A stretch of 64,000 nt of DNA from a virus (IMGVR_UViG_3300018080_000123:1-64000); one strand, 5' to 3'; positions 19,863 through 29,625 are shown, counted from the first letter of the stretch. A program made the numbers and translations. Notes: generated by a model from the sequence alone, not told the origin.

Positions 19863-21979
19863 TACCCATTATTCCCTGCGGGCCTATCTATATTAAAAGC
19901 AGGATTACGAGCATCCATACCGCCTTTAGGAAGAGCAGCTTTTATCTGTCTTATTTGTTCTCTAAGCGTAGAGATAGTTTCTTTTTGACTTTCACTAAGC
20001 TCTTTATTGTTATTTATAATATCAGCTATCCCTTCTCGTAAAGGAGCAGTAACTTTTTCGAATACAGTAGCTAAATTAGCTTTAGCGGCTTCATATTCTT
20101 TAGAAGCAGCGGTTCTCTCTTCTTTAGTCAGCTCTCTTCCACGACCTCTAGCATGCCATTCGTGGGTAGCTAAAGCTCCAACTCTTGCTTTTTGTGTTTT
20201 ACGCCAAGCTTGCTGAAACTCTCCAGCGCCAGTCTCGCCTAATGTTTCCGCTTCTTCAACTGTTAGAGCTTGATCTTTTTCTAGCTTTCTCCTAGCGGTA
20301 GCAAGGGTCATCTGGGTCATTTTATCTTCAGCTTCCTGAGCAACGGCTCCAATCTCTCCCATAAACGGAAGCTTACCTAACAGCTTTACCATAGTCCAGA
20401 TCCCCTTATTGATCATCACAGTAAGAGGAACCATTGCATCGCCGAGATCCAATTTCAATTCTTCTAACATTGCCTCTTGAACTTTTACTTGCCCATCTAT
20501 AGACTCAACGATATCGCCTGTAGTCTTTTTGTTCTTCTCCATTTCATCTTTAATTTTTTGCTGCAGATCTTTCGACTCTTGAGCTTCCGGATTCTTAACC
20601 ATCGCTCTTACTAGCTGGTCGGCAAGACTCATACTAACGCCTAAGGTTTCTTGCATCCTAATTGCGCCCATTCTTGTTCGCTGTTCTCTCTCTTCGGGAT
20701 TTGCAGATCTAATCTGCTCTAAAGACATTCCGCCAGCGCCAGCTTCTGTAATGGTTCTTAAAAACTGATTTCCTAAGCCTACCGCTGTTCTACCTTTTTC
20801 ACCAGGAACTGCTTCTCCAAATCCAAATCTTTGCCTCCACAACAAATCGGCCATTGACTTGCTTCCGGCCCCTGGCATTCTTTTCAACGCTCTTAAAGCT
20901 AACATTTGATTCGGGCCGCTTGATGCAGTAAAAGCAGCAGTCATTCCTGTTAAAGCGGCAAATCCTCTTGCCGGAGTCTCCTTAAAAAATCCTGATTTTC
21001 TAGCTAAAGCTTCTACAATTCCAGTCGTTCCGGCAATATTAGCGGACCCCGACTGAGCCATTGCAGAAGTAGCTTGAGCCGTCATCTGTAAAAAATTTAA
21101 AGCTCTTGATTTATCAAAGCCTTGAGCAGTAGCTCTAGCGTATATCTCTTCCATTTGTCTTGCAATCTGTTGCCCTCTTAAACCCTGTTGTCGAAAGGCA
21201 CCCCCTATTTGCATAGTTTCGCCGAGCTCCATTCCTGTCCCGCGGGCAAACTGAGCAAATCTCCCCATGGTTCCCGCTCTACCTAATTCGGGTCCCATAG
21301 TTCTTAAGCCCTGAGCCGCAGCCGCTAGTGTCTCCTGAGCTCCAAATCCCTGCCCTATCCCCGCTTCTCTGAGACCCTCTAATCCTCTCCTACTTGTAGG
21401 TCCGCCCAAACCCATAATTTGCATATTCTGACCGGCGATTCCTCTCCTCGGGCCACCAAGCATACTTGCGCCAGCATACAAAGCTAAGGGAATTGCAGCA
21501 ATTGCTCCCGCAACCCCTAACTTAGTCAGCAACCCCATTCCAGCTCCACCGCCCATCCCGCCACCGGCCCCAAGCCTTGCTATTCCTCCCATTCCAGAAG
21601 TCATTTTCTGTAACATACCAGAAAATTGTTTTCCTTTTTCCGCTACTTCCCAGGTCTGGATCTCTTTGCCAATCTGTCTAGCAAACCTTTTAGTGACAAT
21701 CAAATGTTTATTAAGCTTATCAATTTCTTGAGGAGATTTTGCAGTTTTCAAGCTCGCAGCCAACTCGTCGATAGCTTTCTTTGTAGCTTGCTGCATCGTT
21801 TTAAGATTGCCGATTACCTCAGTACTCTTCGTTTTGAAGATATCAAGAGATTCGGTTTTAAGATTAACACCAAGTTCCTTCCGACTAAAAGCTTCTAGCT
21901 TGTCAGATAGACCTTTGAACTTAGTTTCAAAATCTTTAAAATCGCCTTTTATTAGTAATGTATGTTCGCTTCTAGGCAT
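19862..21979 (-). CDS. Tape measure protein
   Basis: 705 residues, mostly helical, with Gly-rich hydrophobic segments around residues 130-180 (GGIARLGAGGGMGGGAGMG, then LLTKLGVAGAIAAIPLALY), the expected membrane-active region of tape measures. Charged helices flank it and the tail is rich in Glu/Lys coiled coil. The position after two overlapping small genes (tail chaperones) and before the hub supports the call. At about 1.5 angstrom per residue, the family rule would give a tail of roughly 100 nm; that is inference. The start overlaps the previous stop. Confidence 0.85.
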   Translation of the reverse strand: MPRSEHTLLIKGDFKDFETKFKGLSDKLEAFSRKELGVNLKTESLDIFKTKSTEVIGNLKTMQQATKKAIDELAASLKTAKSPQEIDKLNKHLIVTKRFARQIGKEIQTWEVAEKGKQFSGMLQKMTSGMGGIARLGAGGGMGGGAGMGLLTKLGVAGAIAAIPLALYAGASMLGGPRRGIAGQNMQIMGLGGPTSRRGLEGLREAGIGQGFGAQETLAAAAQGLRTMGPELGRAGTMGRFAQFARGTGMELGETMQIGGAFRQQGLRGQQIARQMEEIYARATAQGFDKSRALNFLQMTAQATSAMAQSGSANIAGTTGIVEALARKSGFFKETPARGFAALTGMTAAFTASSGPNQMLALRALKRMPGAGSKSMADLLWRQRFGFGEAVPGEKGRTAVGLGNQFLRTITEAGAGGMSLEQIRSANPEEREQRTRMGAIRMQETLGVSMSLADQLVRAMVKNPEAQESKDLQQKIKDEMEKNKKTTGDIVESIDGQVKVQEAMLEELKLDLGDAMVPLTVMINKGIWTMVKLLGKLPFMGEIGAVAQEAEDKMTQMTLATARRKLEKDQALTVEEAETLGETGAGEFQQAWRKTQKARVGALATHEWHARGRGRELTKEERTAASKEYEAAKANLATVFEKVTAPLREGIADIINNNKELSESQKETISTLREQIRQIKAALPKGGMDARNPAFNIDRPAGNNG

Positions 21980-22365
21980 TATTCACCGAGCACATCAAAT
22001 TTCTCTTCAAATCCTATCTTTTGTTCATCTCGAGAAGAGTTGAGAGTTTTACTATTGTTGTATTCCTCTTCTCCCATTTGTTTTCTGAACCAATCTTCGT
22101 CTGATTTTCTTATCCCCTCACGAATCTCATAGTCTTTAGTTTCTTCTCCATCTTCATTCCTAAAGGTATCTTTGAAGTACATAATAAGGAGCTCTTCAAA
22201 GGTTTTTTCTAATAAGAGGGGATGATTGTCGGGTAAATTAAACTTATCACTCCACCAATCTTTTAAAAATTCTTCCAGCTCTTCAAGAGTAGCAGGATCT
22301 TTTTTGACTTTGTTATATGCTATTCGTTTAAGATTTTGGAAGCTTATCTTGACTTTCTTCTCCAT
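21979..22365 (-). CDS. Tail assembly chaperone, second reading frame
   Basis: 128 residues, acidic and helical. It overlaps the end of the preceding gene by 38 nt in a different frame and ends at the tape measure start. This is the layout of tail chaperone pairs (lambda G/GT, T4-like equivalents). It can start on its own, as GGAG lies 8 nt before the ATG. A fusion would need a +1 or -2 shift inside 22328-22365. Both forms would act on the tape measure before tube assembly. Confidence 0.75.
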   Translation of the reverse strand: MEKKVKISFQNLKRIAYNKVKKDPATLEELEEFLKDWWSDKFNLPDNHPLLLEKTFEELLIMYFKDTFRNEDGEETKDYEIREGIRKSDEDWFRKQMGEEEYNNSKTLNSSRDEQKIGFEEKFDVLGE

Positions 22366-22729
22366 AAATCTTCTCCGCCCACTCTTTTTCGAACTTCAAT
22401 GTTTCCTTATACACCTCTTCGACTACATTCAAATCATGTAGGTTGTACCCATGGTCGGTTTCTTCCCACCAAACAGGACATTTTTGGATAGTGTATCTTA
22501 GAATTGAAATCATTGAATGGAACAGCTGGATGTTAGGATCGAGATTTGCTAAATCTCCATCAAGTCTTGTGCGCATAACCTGAGCTTTGGCTCTATCGCC
22601 AATACTAGGCTTACGATAAGTAAAATCCCCTTTATACATCTGGTTGGTCGTCTCGCCAATTACAGACAAATGAAAGGTGTGCTCCATAGAAGGGAGAGAA
22701 GTAGTCAGTTTTTTACTTGTATTGCTCAT
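22328..22729 (-). CDS. Tail assembly chaperone, first reading frame
   Basis: 133 residues: an N-terminal strand region (HTFHLSVIGETTNQMYKGDF) followed by helices ('PSIGDRAKAQVMRTRL', 'LFHSMISILRYTI', 'WWEETDHGYNLHDLNVVEEV'). The R-P-S-x-x-D-x-x-x-A opening is common among tail chaperones next to tape measures of contractile phages. It follows the tube gene after a 79-nt gap that holds two hairpins, which may lower its expression relative to the tube. Confidence 0.75.
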   Translation of the reverse strand: MSNTSKKLTTSLPSMEHTFHLSVIGETTNQMYKGDFTYRKPSIGDRAKAQVMRTRLDGDLANLDPNIQLFHSMISILRYTIQKCPVWWEETDHGYNLHDLNVVEEVYKETLKFEKEWAEKIYGEESQDKLPKS

Positions 22730-22755
22730 TATATTATCCTTTTATTTTAATTTTT

Positions 22756-22808
22756 GATGTAGACTTCCACCTTTTCTACATCCGCGAATCCAACCGCACA
22801 TAATGTGC
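22756..22808 (-). other. Two hairpins downstream of the tube gene
   Basis: GATGTAGA/TCTACATC (22756-22782) forms an 8-bp stem with an 11-nt loop, and GCACA-TAA-TGTGC (22796-22808) a 5-bp stem immediately after the tube coding region. On the minus strand the sequence after them is A-rich rather than U-rich, so partial termination or RNA protection is more likely than a strict terminator. This is a sensible place to separate the abundant tube and sheath from the rare chaperones. Confidence 0.5.
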
Positions 22809-23222
22809 TTATTGACCAGCTTCGTCAGAAGCTTTAATGCCAATAAAATTCCAAGTCTCGGTAAAAACGCCGCGAGCGTCAACCGTACCAGAACGAGTAG
22901 TCATTTTCACTCGCTCAATAAGAAGAAGCGTAGTTTCAGTTTGACTATCGATAATTTCAGCCGTGAGTTCAGGTTGCTGTAAAATCTCTGCTAACTTAGG
23001 TTGAATACCAAGATTAACAGCAGATTGATTAGCAATTCTAAACGTCGTACAACTAAAATCAACCGTATACCCTGTTTCAGCCTGCTCAATGGGTTCGATT
23101 CTATCTAAAACATCAATTGGCTGAAGAGTATGATTGATATTATAGTTGCAATTAGAGGCATAAACTACTTTCTCACCATTAATTTTGAAAATAGCTCTTG
23201 CACCAGTTGTAACAATTGACAT
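22809..23222 (-). CDS. Tail tube protein
   Basis: 137 residues, the usual size of a contractile-tail tube subunit (T4 gp19 / XkdM type). The N-terminus TTGARAIFKINGEKVVYASN and 'TVDFSCTTFRIANQSAVN' fit the tube beta-barrel with its hairpin. It follows the sheath gene after only 15 nt, the standard sheath-tube order. It is expected to stack as hexamers inside the sheath and to be made in large amount. Confidence 0.88.
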   Translation of the reverse strand: MSIVTTGARAIFKINGEKVVYASNCNYNINHTLQPIDVLDRIEPIEQAETGYTVDFSCTTFRIANQSAVNLGIQPKLAEILQQPELTAEIIDSQTETTLLLIERVKMTTRSGTVDARGVFTETWNFIGIKASDEAGQ

Positions 23223-23237
23223 TATACTCTCCTTTTA

Positions 23238-25412
23238 TTATGCTGATTGTCTAATGTTATCAAGCCTAATTGTCGCAAGAATAAAATCAATACCTTGCAC
23301 AGGCGTAATAGTTACGTCCACATAGGCCGTATTCCCGACCAAAGTAACTGTTAGAGCTTTATACCCTAACAAATCGTTGGTATCGTCGCCAACGATAATA
23401 TCTTCTCTCAAGTAACCAGTCATCCTAGCTTTCACCGCATTAGCAATACTCTCAGCGCTACCTGTTTTTGCTTTTGTCCCGATAAAGATATTCTCAAGAT
23501 ATCCTCTCAAATCGAAAGCAACATAAAACGCAGCTCCAAGAACCGACGGCCTGTTATAGACGAAATTATCATCTTTGGAGTATGTAGAATTGTGAACCAC
23601 AACCCTAATTCCACCAGAAGATGGTTTCTCGACAATTAACAACCCGTTATCGATTGCTTGATTAAACTGTTTGGCAGGATCAAACAGCTCCAAAGCGCTC
23701 GGAGTAACGCCTTGTTTCTTAAGATGTCTAATGCCAAAAGCATTAATATATTTGAAGGTCACCGGCTCTCCAATTTCCGCTCCCGCTTGCATTCCGGCCA
23801 CTAGACATGCAAGGATGTGCGGCTGTTTAAAAACCAGCTCTCCACTATTATCTACGACTTGAACATCTTGCATAGCAAGTGAAACAAGTTCACTATTCAA
23901 CGAAAGAGACTGAGACTTACACTCTTCAAATGCTCCGCGATATCCGACATATACCTGTCTCTCGCTTCGATTCTGAGTATTTCCCATCTTCTTAGCGTGA
24001 TTGAGTGCAGCAACTTGAACAGACTCAATATCATAAGACGAAGCTGCATCTGTAATCGTTGAATCTTCGACAATATCATCTGAAGCGTCTTGTGAAATCA
24101 AAGGAACCAACATATTGATTCTTTCTGATTCAAGAGCTGTAAATCCGGCAGAAAAATCAGAACTCGCCGAAGCTCCTCGAGCCCCGCCAGACAAAAACGT
24201 CTTACTGAGAACGTCTGGCAGGCCTTTAGAACTTGAAGGTTCAAGCTCTGTCAGCTGCGAACTTTGAGAAATAAACTGCTCAACAGCATATGAGTCAGCT
24301 TTAATTCTTCCAGGTTTATTAGCTCCAGACGCGACCCCAATTGCGCTTACCCTATCAAGAACCGATGGCGAAAGTCCGCCATTAATCCCTGAAGGAATAG
24401 AAGCACTGTAATCGGCCTGCGCATTAATGAAAGAAGCTAAATCATTCAACGTAGAATAATCAGATAGATCGAGAGATAGTGAAGCCGGACCGCCAACGGC
24501 AACAGTCGTGAGTTGCGTCGCACTAATTGTCAAAGAACAAGTAGTTGCATCGCATCCAATTTCCATGAAAATGTCTCCACCAAGAGGTCCGGTTGAATCA
24601 TCTGTGTTCTCTTGCGTTCCGTCCGACTGCCTTTCAATAAGCATAGATCGATTCGGCTCTTGTGAAGGAACGGATAGTCCAGCTGAAAGATTAAACAGCG
24701 GATCGGAGCTAACAATCTCAAAACTTCTTCCAGCTCCAAGCTTATGAGCGCTTGCATCTGCGTCTTGAGAGATAATCAGCTTATCTCCATCATTTGTTGC
24801 GGTCAAAGTTGGAGGAACAGTCCAATTTGCATCGTTATTAAAATCAGCAAGAAGCGCAGCTATATCAGCCATGTTCCCGCTAACCGTATAAACGTTGACT
24901 GCTCCGCCATTTTCTCTCACTGTAATCTGAGCGCCTGACTCGTCTCCAGTGAAAACAATACTCGAACTAGATTGAGTTGTAGCCTCAACAACTGACAAAT
25001 CTTGCTCAATGGTAGCGCTAATTAAGTTCCCTTCAGCTCCATATGAAGCAGCTTTCAGATCTCCAAAACTATCGGCAAGCGTCAAAGATGCTTGAAGAGA
25101 AGCGTTGGTCTTAAAAACTTTAAGCCTATTGGCGCCATTAGCAACTCGTCCATCATTTGATGGATTAACAAGCGCTAGAGCAGCGTCAACAATAGGTCCG
25201 CTTCCATAATATGCGATCAGATCAGGTAGCTGAGTGCTATCCCACTCTGTCACGCCATCAACTGATCCTGGAGCGCCTCTCAGAGACTCTCCAACAATCC
25301 CGACGATTCCGACAGCAACGGAGGGCAAACCGCCATCAAGCTGAACCTTGAGCGCACTATACGCTCCGGGCTTCCTTAGCGAGGCTCCATTAAAATTCCT
25401 AATTATGGCCAT
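23238..25412 (-). CDS. Contractile tail sheath protein
   Basis: 724 residues. The C-terminal 330 residues show the sheath signature: 'FTALESERINMLVPLISQDA', 'VGYRGAFEECKSQSLSLNSE', 'FKYINAFGIRHLKKQGVTP', 'GIRVVVHNSTYSKDDNFVYN' and a final 'FILATIRLDNIRQSA' strand that would exchange with neighbours. The N-terminus (IRNFNGASLRKPGAYSALKV) is the other linker arm. Residues about 140-330 hold extra beta-rich insert domains, making it longer than the T4 (659) or P2 (396) sheaths. Its presence is the main argument for a myovirus. Confidence 0.92.
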   Translation of the reverse strand: MAIIRNFNGASLRKPGAYSALKVQLDGGLPSVAVGIVGIVGESLRGAPGSVDGVTEWDSTQLPDLIAYYGSGPIVDAALALVNPSNDGRVANGANRLKVFKTNASLQASLTLADSFGDLKAASYGAEGNLISATIEQDLSVVEATTQSSSSIVFTGDESGAQITVRENGGAVNVYTVSGNMADIAALLADFNNDANWTVPPTLTATNDGDKLIISQDADASAHKLGAGRSFEIVSSDPLFNLSAGLSVPSQEPNRSMLIERQSDGTQENTDDSTGPLGGDIFMEIGCDATTCSLTISATQLTTVAVGGPASLSLDLSDYSTLNDLASFINAQADYSASIPSGINGGLSPSVLDRVSAIGVASGANKPGRIKADSYAVEQFISQSSQLTELEPSSSKGLPDVLSKTFLSGGARGASASSDFSAGFTALESERINMLVPLISQDASDDIVEDSTITDAASSYDIESVQVAALNHAKKMGNTQNRSERQVYVGYRGAFEECKSQSLSLNSELVSLAMQDVQVVDNSGELVFKQPHILACLVAGMQAGAEIGEPVTFKYINAFGIRHLKKQGVTPSALELFDPAKQFNQAIDNGLLIVEKPSSGGIRVVVHNSTYSKDDNFVYNRPSVLGAAFYVAFDLRGYLENIFIGTKAKTGSAESIANAVKARMTGYLREDIIVGDDTNDLLGYKALTVTLVGNTAYVDVTITPVQGIDFILATIRLDNIRQSA

Positions 25413-25434
25413 GGTTAATCTCCTTTTTATCGCC

Positions 25435-25665
25435 TTAATACTTGTTCAATATCTCAATAAAATCCTCTAGCGAGGCTTTCAAAGATGGCATTCTTTTCGC
25501 GACAAATACTTTTACTGATTCTTTGTCCCACAAACTAGCTAAGGGACTTTGTAATTTAAAAATTCTAAAAGCTTTATCGAACCCTATTACTTCCGCGGCC
25601 TCATCGCGCTTTGGCTCATCTTTCATCACCTTCTCCTTTGTATTTTTTCTTTTTTTCTTTTTCAT
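25435..25665 (-). CDS. Small basic protein before the sheath, 76 aa
   Basis: Starts with a very lysine-rich stretch (MKKKKRKNTKEKVMKDEPKR), then a compact helical domain with 'FRIFKLQSPLASLW' and 'FVAKRMPSLKASLEDFIEIL'. AAGGA precedes the ATG. I know no family. Its place between the terminator-like 321-aa protein and the sheath suggests a small virion or assembly protein. Confidence 0.7.
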   Translation of the reverse strand: MKKKKRKNTKEKVMKDEPKRDEAAEVIGFDKAFRIFKLQSPLASLWDKESVKVFVAKRMPSLKASLEDFIEILNKY

Positions 25666-25674
25666 ATTTGGTCC

Positions 25675-26640
25675 TTAATTTTCTAAATCTGGGTCTTCTA
25701 ATGTTCTTACTGTCATCTCGTCTTCATTCTCTCTCGGAATTTTATCAGGTCTGCGCTGCGTCCTGACAACTGATTCAACAGTATCAACGAGGGTGACCAA
25801 TCCCGTCTCGTATTTATGGTAAACTAACGCTTTAAGCGTTATAAATCTAGTATAAATATTTGACGGTATCTTACTAACATCAAATCCAAAATCAGAAGCA
25901 TCCAAGGCCGTTATTCTTAATCCCCGAGTAAAAAGATCGTCTTTCCTAGATAGCAAAATGTATTTAACAATATTATACAGCCATTTGGTCTGAAGAGCGT
26001 TCTCGGTATGAATCCCAACCATAACATTTTCTCTATCAGGAATTGTCTGCTCTTCTCTCCTCTGAAAATTAGTTTGAGAAATAATTGTGCATCCCACTAA
26101 ATTAAGAGTCAAATCTTTTTCAACGCCAAATTTTTTATTTCCACTTTCATTAGTAATCGCGCCCTTAATTTCATACTGATTTCCAGAGCCATCTTTAAAT
26201 ATATGCCCTCTTCTTATTGGCGCTAAATTAGGATCCGCAGTTGATACATCAATAATTCCTGTTACCGAGTTATAACTATCACAATCAAAAGAGCTTACAA
26301 ACTCTGTAGGAGCAGCTGCATAATCGTGATTTTCACCAAAATCCCCTAACACCGCATGTTGCTCGTCTTCCGATGCATCCATCAAATGAATTGAAATGCA
26401 AGGCGTTTTGGTATCTACTTGAGCAAATGAATGAACAACATGAATAGTATCTTGAACTCCCACCATTGTCGAAATCGAATCAATTTCACCTTGGCCATAT
26501 TTTACCGACAAATGAGAAGCTAAAAGCTCTGAAAACACATCTGGGACTTGATCATCACTAGTGGCAAGTTTATTTTTCATATCCACAAGCCCGTCGCGGA
26601 TAATCGATTCAATAACCAGATCTGTAAAAATGAAACCCAT
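25675..26640 (-). CDS. Tail terminator / neck protein candidate, 321 aa
   Basis: The N-terminus (FIFTDLVIESIIRDGLVDMK) and the C-terminal helix-strand block ('ALQTKWLYNIVKYILLSRKD', 'ITALDASDFGF', 'RFITLKALVYHKYE') fit a tail terminator or tail completion protein of contractile phages, which sits just before the sheath. A central insert (about residues 110-190) is strand-rich. No catalytic motif is seen. It overlaps the preceding gene by its start codon, within the neck block. I am fairly sure of the position-based role, less of the family. Confidence 0.6.
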   Translation of the reverse strand: MGFIFTDLVIESIIRDGLVDMKNKLATSDDQVPDVFSELLASHLSVKYGQGEIDSISTMVGVQDTIHVVHSFAQVDTKTPCISIHLMDASEDEQHAVLGDFGENHDYAAAPTEFVSSFDCDSYNSVTGIIDVSTADPNLAPIRRGHIFKDGSGNQYEIKGAITNESGNKKFGVEKDLTLNLVGCTIISQTNFQRREEQTIPDRENVMVGIHTENALQTKWLYNIVKYILLSRKDDLFTRGLRITALDASDFGFDVSKIPSNIYTRFITLKALVYHKYETGLVTLVDTVESVVRTQRRPDKIPRENEDEMTVRTLEDPDLEN

Positions 26641-27353
26641 TATTCAAATATCGCTTTTAGTATTTTGTCTACTTGTTTTTCCAAATAATCTTCAACCTCG
26701 GGAAATAAATGAGCTCCGCCATATCCAGGATGAATCCACTTACTCGGATCACTATTGTCGCTCACTCTTCTAAATGTCATATAAAAGCTCTGTGTTTTCT
26801 CTTTATACCTTTTCTGTACTTTAACCAGCCCCTGCAATCTCTCAATCCCTGTTTCTTTTACCGCAGCAACAATTCCCTCTAATGGCCTTCCGGTTGTTTT
26901 ATCCTTAAAAATCTTTTGCATCTTGTTGGCCGAAATTACTTCTTGTAGTTGCTCCCTCAACCCCGGAGCCATGATCGCTTGCTTTGATTTCGGTCTGTAT
27001 GTTTGAGGGACTGTATTATATCGAGTTCCTTTTTCTGTCGTTTTAGCATTTGGTCCTTTTAACAAACCAGGCTTCATATCAAATGTTGAGAAGCCGTCTT
27101 CTATGTGTCCCATCGTATCATCTAAATAGATAATGTATGAATCAGGGCCAATTTGTTCCCAATGCAAAGCGTTTATGTAGTCATCTCGGGTTGTTTTTAA
27201 CTTATCTTGCGCTCTCCTTACTAATTCATTATATGTCGCGGTTGCAGTTTGCTTTAATGCGCTTTGAAGTTGTTTTATCGCCGTTTTCGCTGCAAACCGT
27301 AAATCTATTCCAAGTTCCTTTGCCTTGCTATCTATACTAATATTCTTACCCAT
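26640..27353 (-). CDS. Tail completion protein, HK97 gp10-like
   Basis: 237 residues. The pattern 'AKTAIKQLQSALKQTATATY', 'IGPDSYIIYLDDTMGHIEDG' and the end 'FRRVSDNSDPSKWIHPGYGG' followed by a helix 'LFPEVEDYLEKQVDKIL' is characteristic of gp10-type minor tail proteins, which help close the head-tail interface. It lies between the connector and the terminator-like gene, the expected place. It is somewhat longer than the typical 130-180 residues. Confidence 0.7.
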   Translation of the reverse strand: MGKNISIDSKAKELGIDLRFAAKTAIKQLQSALKQTATATYNELVRRAQDKLKTTRDDYINALHWEQIGPDSYIIYLDDTMGHIEDGFSTFDMKPGLLKGPNAKTTEKGTRYNTVPQTYRPKSKQAIMAPGLREQLQEVISANKMQKIFKDKTTGRPLEGIVAAVKETGIERLQGLVKVQKRYKEKTQSFYMTFRRVSDNSDPSKWIHPGYGGAHLFPEVEDYLEKQVDKILKAIFE

Positions 27354-28126
27354 TATGGATTCTGTTCGTTAATAATCTTGTTAGGTGTTAGTAAGTTTTC
27401 GTCTAAATCTTTTCTCTCAATCAAAAAATCTCTCTTACAATTCCATTGCTGCGGTAGCTCGATCGGCTCTTTATGATCTCTTTTAGCTCCAAGCTGTGAG
27501 AACCTATTAATATGAACTGCATTTACTGCTCTAAACGTTACTGGATAATTGTAATGTAGTGTATAAATCTTTCCTTTGTCCGGCCTGCGAACTTCAATCC
27601 ATTGGATATTTCCATTTACGCCAACTTGAAAATCTGTATCCTGATAATATCTAACTCCATCTATGTCAATTAAAACATTAACAGAATGTGCGGGGTATTT
27701 CAAATTATCAATATCCCCATCTTGACGTTGAACTAGTTCAATCATTGGAGTCGTAAAGTCCATTAGTTCAATTTTAGCCCAGTAAAAAACTTCAACCCCT
27801 GTTGGAAAGGTCATTACAACTCCTTGTTCGTCCCAAGCTCCTTCTACATTAAACTGTTTCGTTAGATCCTGATTTCCAACAAATGCCCATGTTTCAACTG
27901 GTTCAAGGTCAATAAATCCGTCTTTTGTTTTACAAATCGAACAATTAATCTCATGCTCAGCGGAATCAATACTTTTCCTATTTGGACACAATACTGTGCG
28001 ATATACTCTAACCCGCACCCCTTGATCCTCAATCATCTGATTTACTTTAGCAGGATTAAGCGAAATAGTATTAAATTTAGGATCAAAGGATTTTGTTTTT
28101 GGTATTTTTTTATTAATTACGGCCAT
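27353..28126 (-). CDS. Neck / head-tail joining protein candidate
   Basis: 257 residues. Residues 38-65 contain 'VLCPNRKSIDSAEHEINCSI' ending in C-x2-C, suggesting a bound metal. The rest is beta-rich ('ELMDFTTPMIELVQRQDGD', 'SVNVLIDIDGVRYYQDTDFQ'). Similar proteins in large contractile phages lie between connector and sheath genes, but I cannot name the family. Shine-Dalgarno AAAGG with a TAATG overlap to the previous gene. Confidence 0.6.
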   Translation of the reverse strand: MAVINKKIPKTKSFDPKFNTISLNPAKVNQMIEDQGVRVRVYRTVLCPNRKSIDSAEHEINCSICKTKDGFIDLEPVETWAFVGNQDLTKQFNVEGAWDEQGVVMTFPTGVEVFYWAKIELMDFTTPMIELVQRQDGDIDNLKYPAHSVNVLIDIDGVRYYQDTDFQVGVNGNIQWIEVRRPDKGKIYTLHYNYPVTFRAVNAVHINRFSQLGAKRDHKEPIELPQQWNCKRDFLIERKDLDENLLTPNKIINEQNP

Positions 28127-29625
28127 TACGACCTTTCTTTCATCCCATCCATTTTGCCCGCTTTACCATCCCGACCCATTCCGCCACTTCCTTCGTTCTC
28201 AATCTTACTTTGCTCGGTTGAAGAACCAGCATCTGGAGAGGGAGCTGAAGAAGTTTTTTGCTGAATTTCGCTCACTCCACCATTCCCCGCTTCTCCATTC
28301 TCCGAACGCTCAGGGGTAATATCCGATTTCTTCTGAGTAGAGGGTTGAGGTTGCATCATAGCATTTAAACGTGAGGCAAATTGCTGTATTTCGTCGTTTC
28401 CACCTCTGGCATCACTCATATGATAGCTTCCATCAGGATCCATCTTTGGCATTTGAGACGCAAAAGAATCCTGCGTCCCCGGATTATTGCTCTGAATTTT
28501 TTCGTTCTCGCCGCTTCCATCTACACTCGGCTCATCTCCTGTATTAGGGCTGGCATTTAGTCCGGACTTCTCCATGTTCTCTTCACGCATCTGAATTCTA
28601 TATAGTCCGATATTCTCACTAGCCTTGTAAAAATCCTTTGACTCAACCAAAGCCCCGCTCTTATTCATTTCAGGCATTGTATCGTCAAGTTTATTGGCTT
28701 TTACTTTCAAGAGGGCAAAAGTCTTTGGAAACAAATCACCAAGGGTTTCTCTCCAAGAAGTATTGGTTTCTTTAAAAGACTTCTTCAGCTGCTTCATTCC
28801 CTCAATCCCGTATTTCCCTTTCAAAATTGAGAAGGCGCGACGACTGGCTTGCTCTTTCTTCTCAGACTTACAAAAATCTTTAATCATTCGCCTAAAAGCC
28901 TTTTTACCTTTCATAATCTTTTCATCGGTATCGAGAGACTCTGGGAGTCCATACTCTTCCTGATAATGCGTAAAGCTCTTTTTAACGGTTTTTTGGCCTT
29001 GTAATCTCTTCTGAAAAGCTTCTCGTCTATTTTCTGGCAGCTTGCTAATTAATTCACTAATATTAGAAGCGCTTTTGATCTCTTTAACGGTATGCCCGGA
29101 TTTCTTCAACTCTTCATAAAGATCTTTAACCAACGACTTCCTGCCCTTTTCGTTATTACGATTCATAATCGCTCCCTTACTTTTATGAACATTGATTGTA
29201 ATATTAATATCTCCCTTTGACGACGGCACCACAATATTCTCCGCCTCAACGGGTTGCGGAGCTTCGGTGTCTTCGCCCCTCTCCTCTAGCTCTGGGAGAG
29301 AAGCAATCGATGCAGGCTCAATATACTCTTTAACCTCGAGCATTTTAACAATCTCGGGAAGAGTTTTTTTATCAAACTTCAGCGGAATTTCGCCTGTATC
29401 GCTCACTTCACTTTTAACAAAACTTCCGCTATATACTCCGTCATCGTCTTTTCTTAAACTTAAAACCCCTGAGGGTAGATCGACATCTTTAAAATCGTTT
29501 ACCTTCATTCCTCTTGTCTTCATCCACATATAGAATTTGTACTTCTCTGGGATTGACATTGAAGACAGAGTATGAGAACTGATATCGGTAACCGAAGTTG
29601 ATGTTTCATGTGGAACAAATGGCAT
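28126..29625 (-). CDS. Hypothetical structural protein with disordered C-terminus
   Basis: 499 residues. The first 100 look globular (KYKFYMWMKTRGMKVNDFKD, then DDGVYSGSFVKSE). Residues about 170-280 are basic and helical ('FRRMIKDFCKSEKKEQASRR', 'ILKGKYGIEGMKQLKKSF'). From about 350 the chain is low-complexity, rich in Ser, Gly, Asn, Gln and Asp, with repeats of 'GSGENE', 'GNGGVS' and 'GMGRDGK'. It lies between two head-tail connector genes, so a head-proximal role is possible. No family recognised. Confidence 0.65.
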   Translation of the reverse strand: MPFVPHETSTSVTDISSHTLSSMSIPEKYKFYMWMKTRGMKVNDFKDVDLPSGVLSLRKDDDGVYSGSFVKSEVSDTGEIPLKFDKKTLPEIVKMLEVKEYIEPASIASLPELEERGEDTEAPQPVEAENIVVPSSKGDINITINVHKSKGAIMNRNNEKGRKSLVKDLYEELKKSGHTVKEIKSASNISELISKLPENRREAFQKRLQGQKTVKKSFTHYQEEYGLPESLDTDEKIMKGKKAFRRMIKDFCKSEKKEQASRRAFSILKGKYGIEGMKQLKKSFKETNTSWRETLGDLFPKTFALLKVKANKLDDTMPEMNKSGALVESKDFYKASENIGLYRIQMREENMEKSGLNASPNTGDEPSVDGSGENEKIQSNNPGTQDSFASQMPKMDPDGSYHMSDARGGNDEIQQFASRLNAMMQPQPSTQKKSDITPERSENGEAGNGGVSEIQQKTSSAPSPDAGSSTEQSKIENEGSGGMGRDGKAGKMDGMKERS

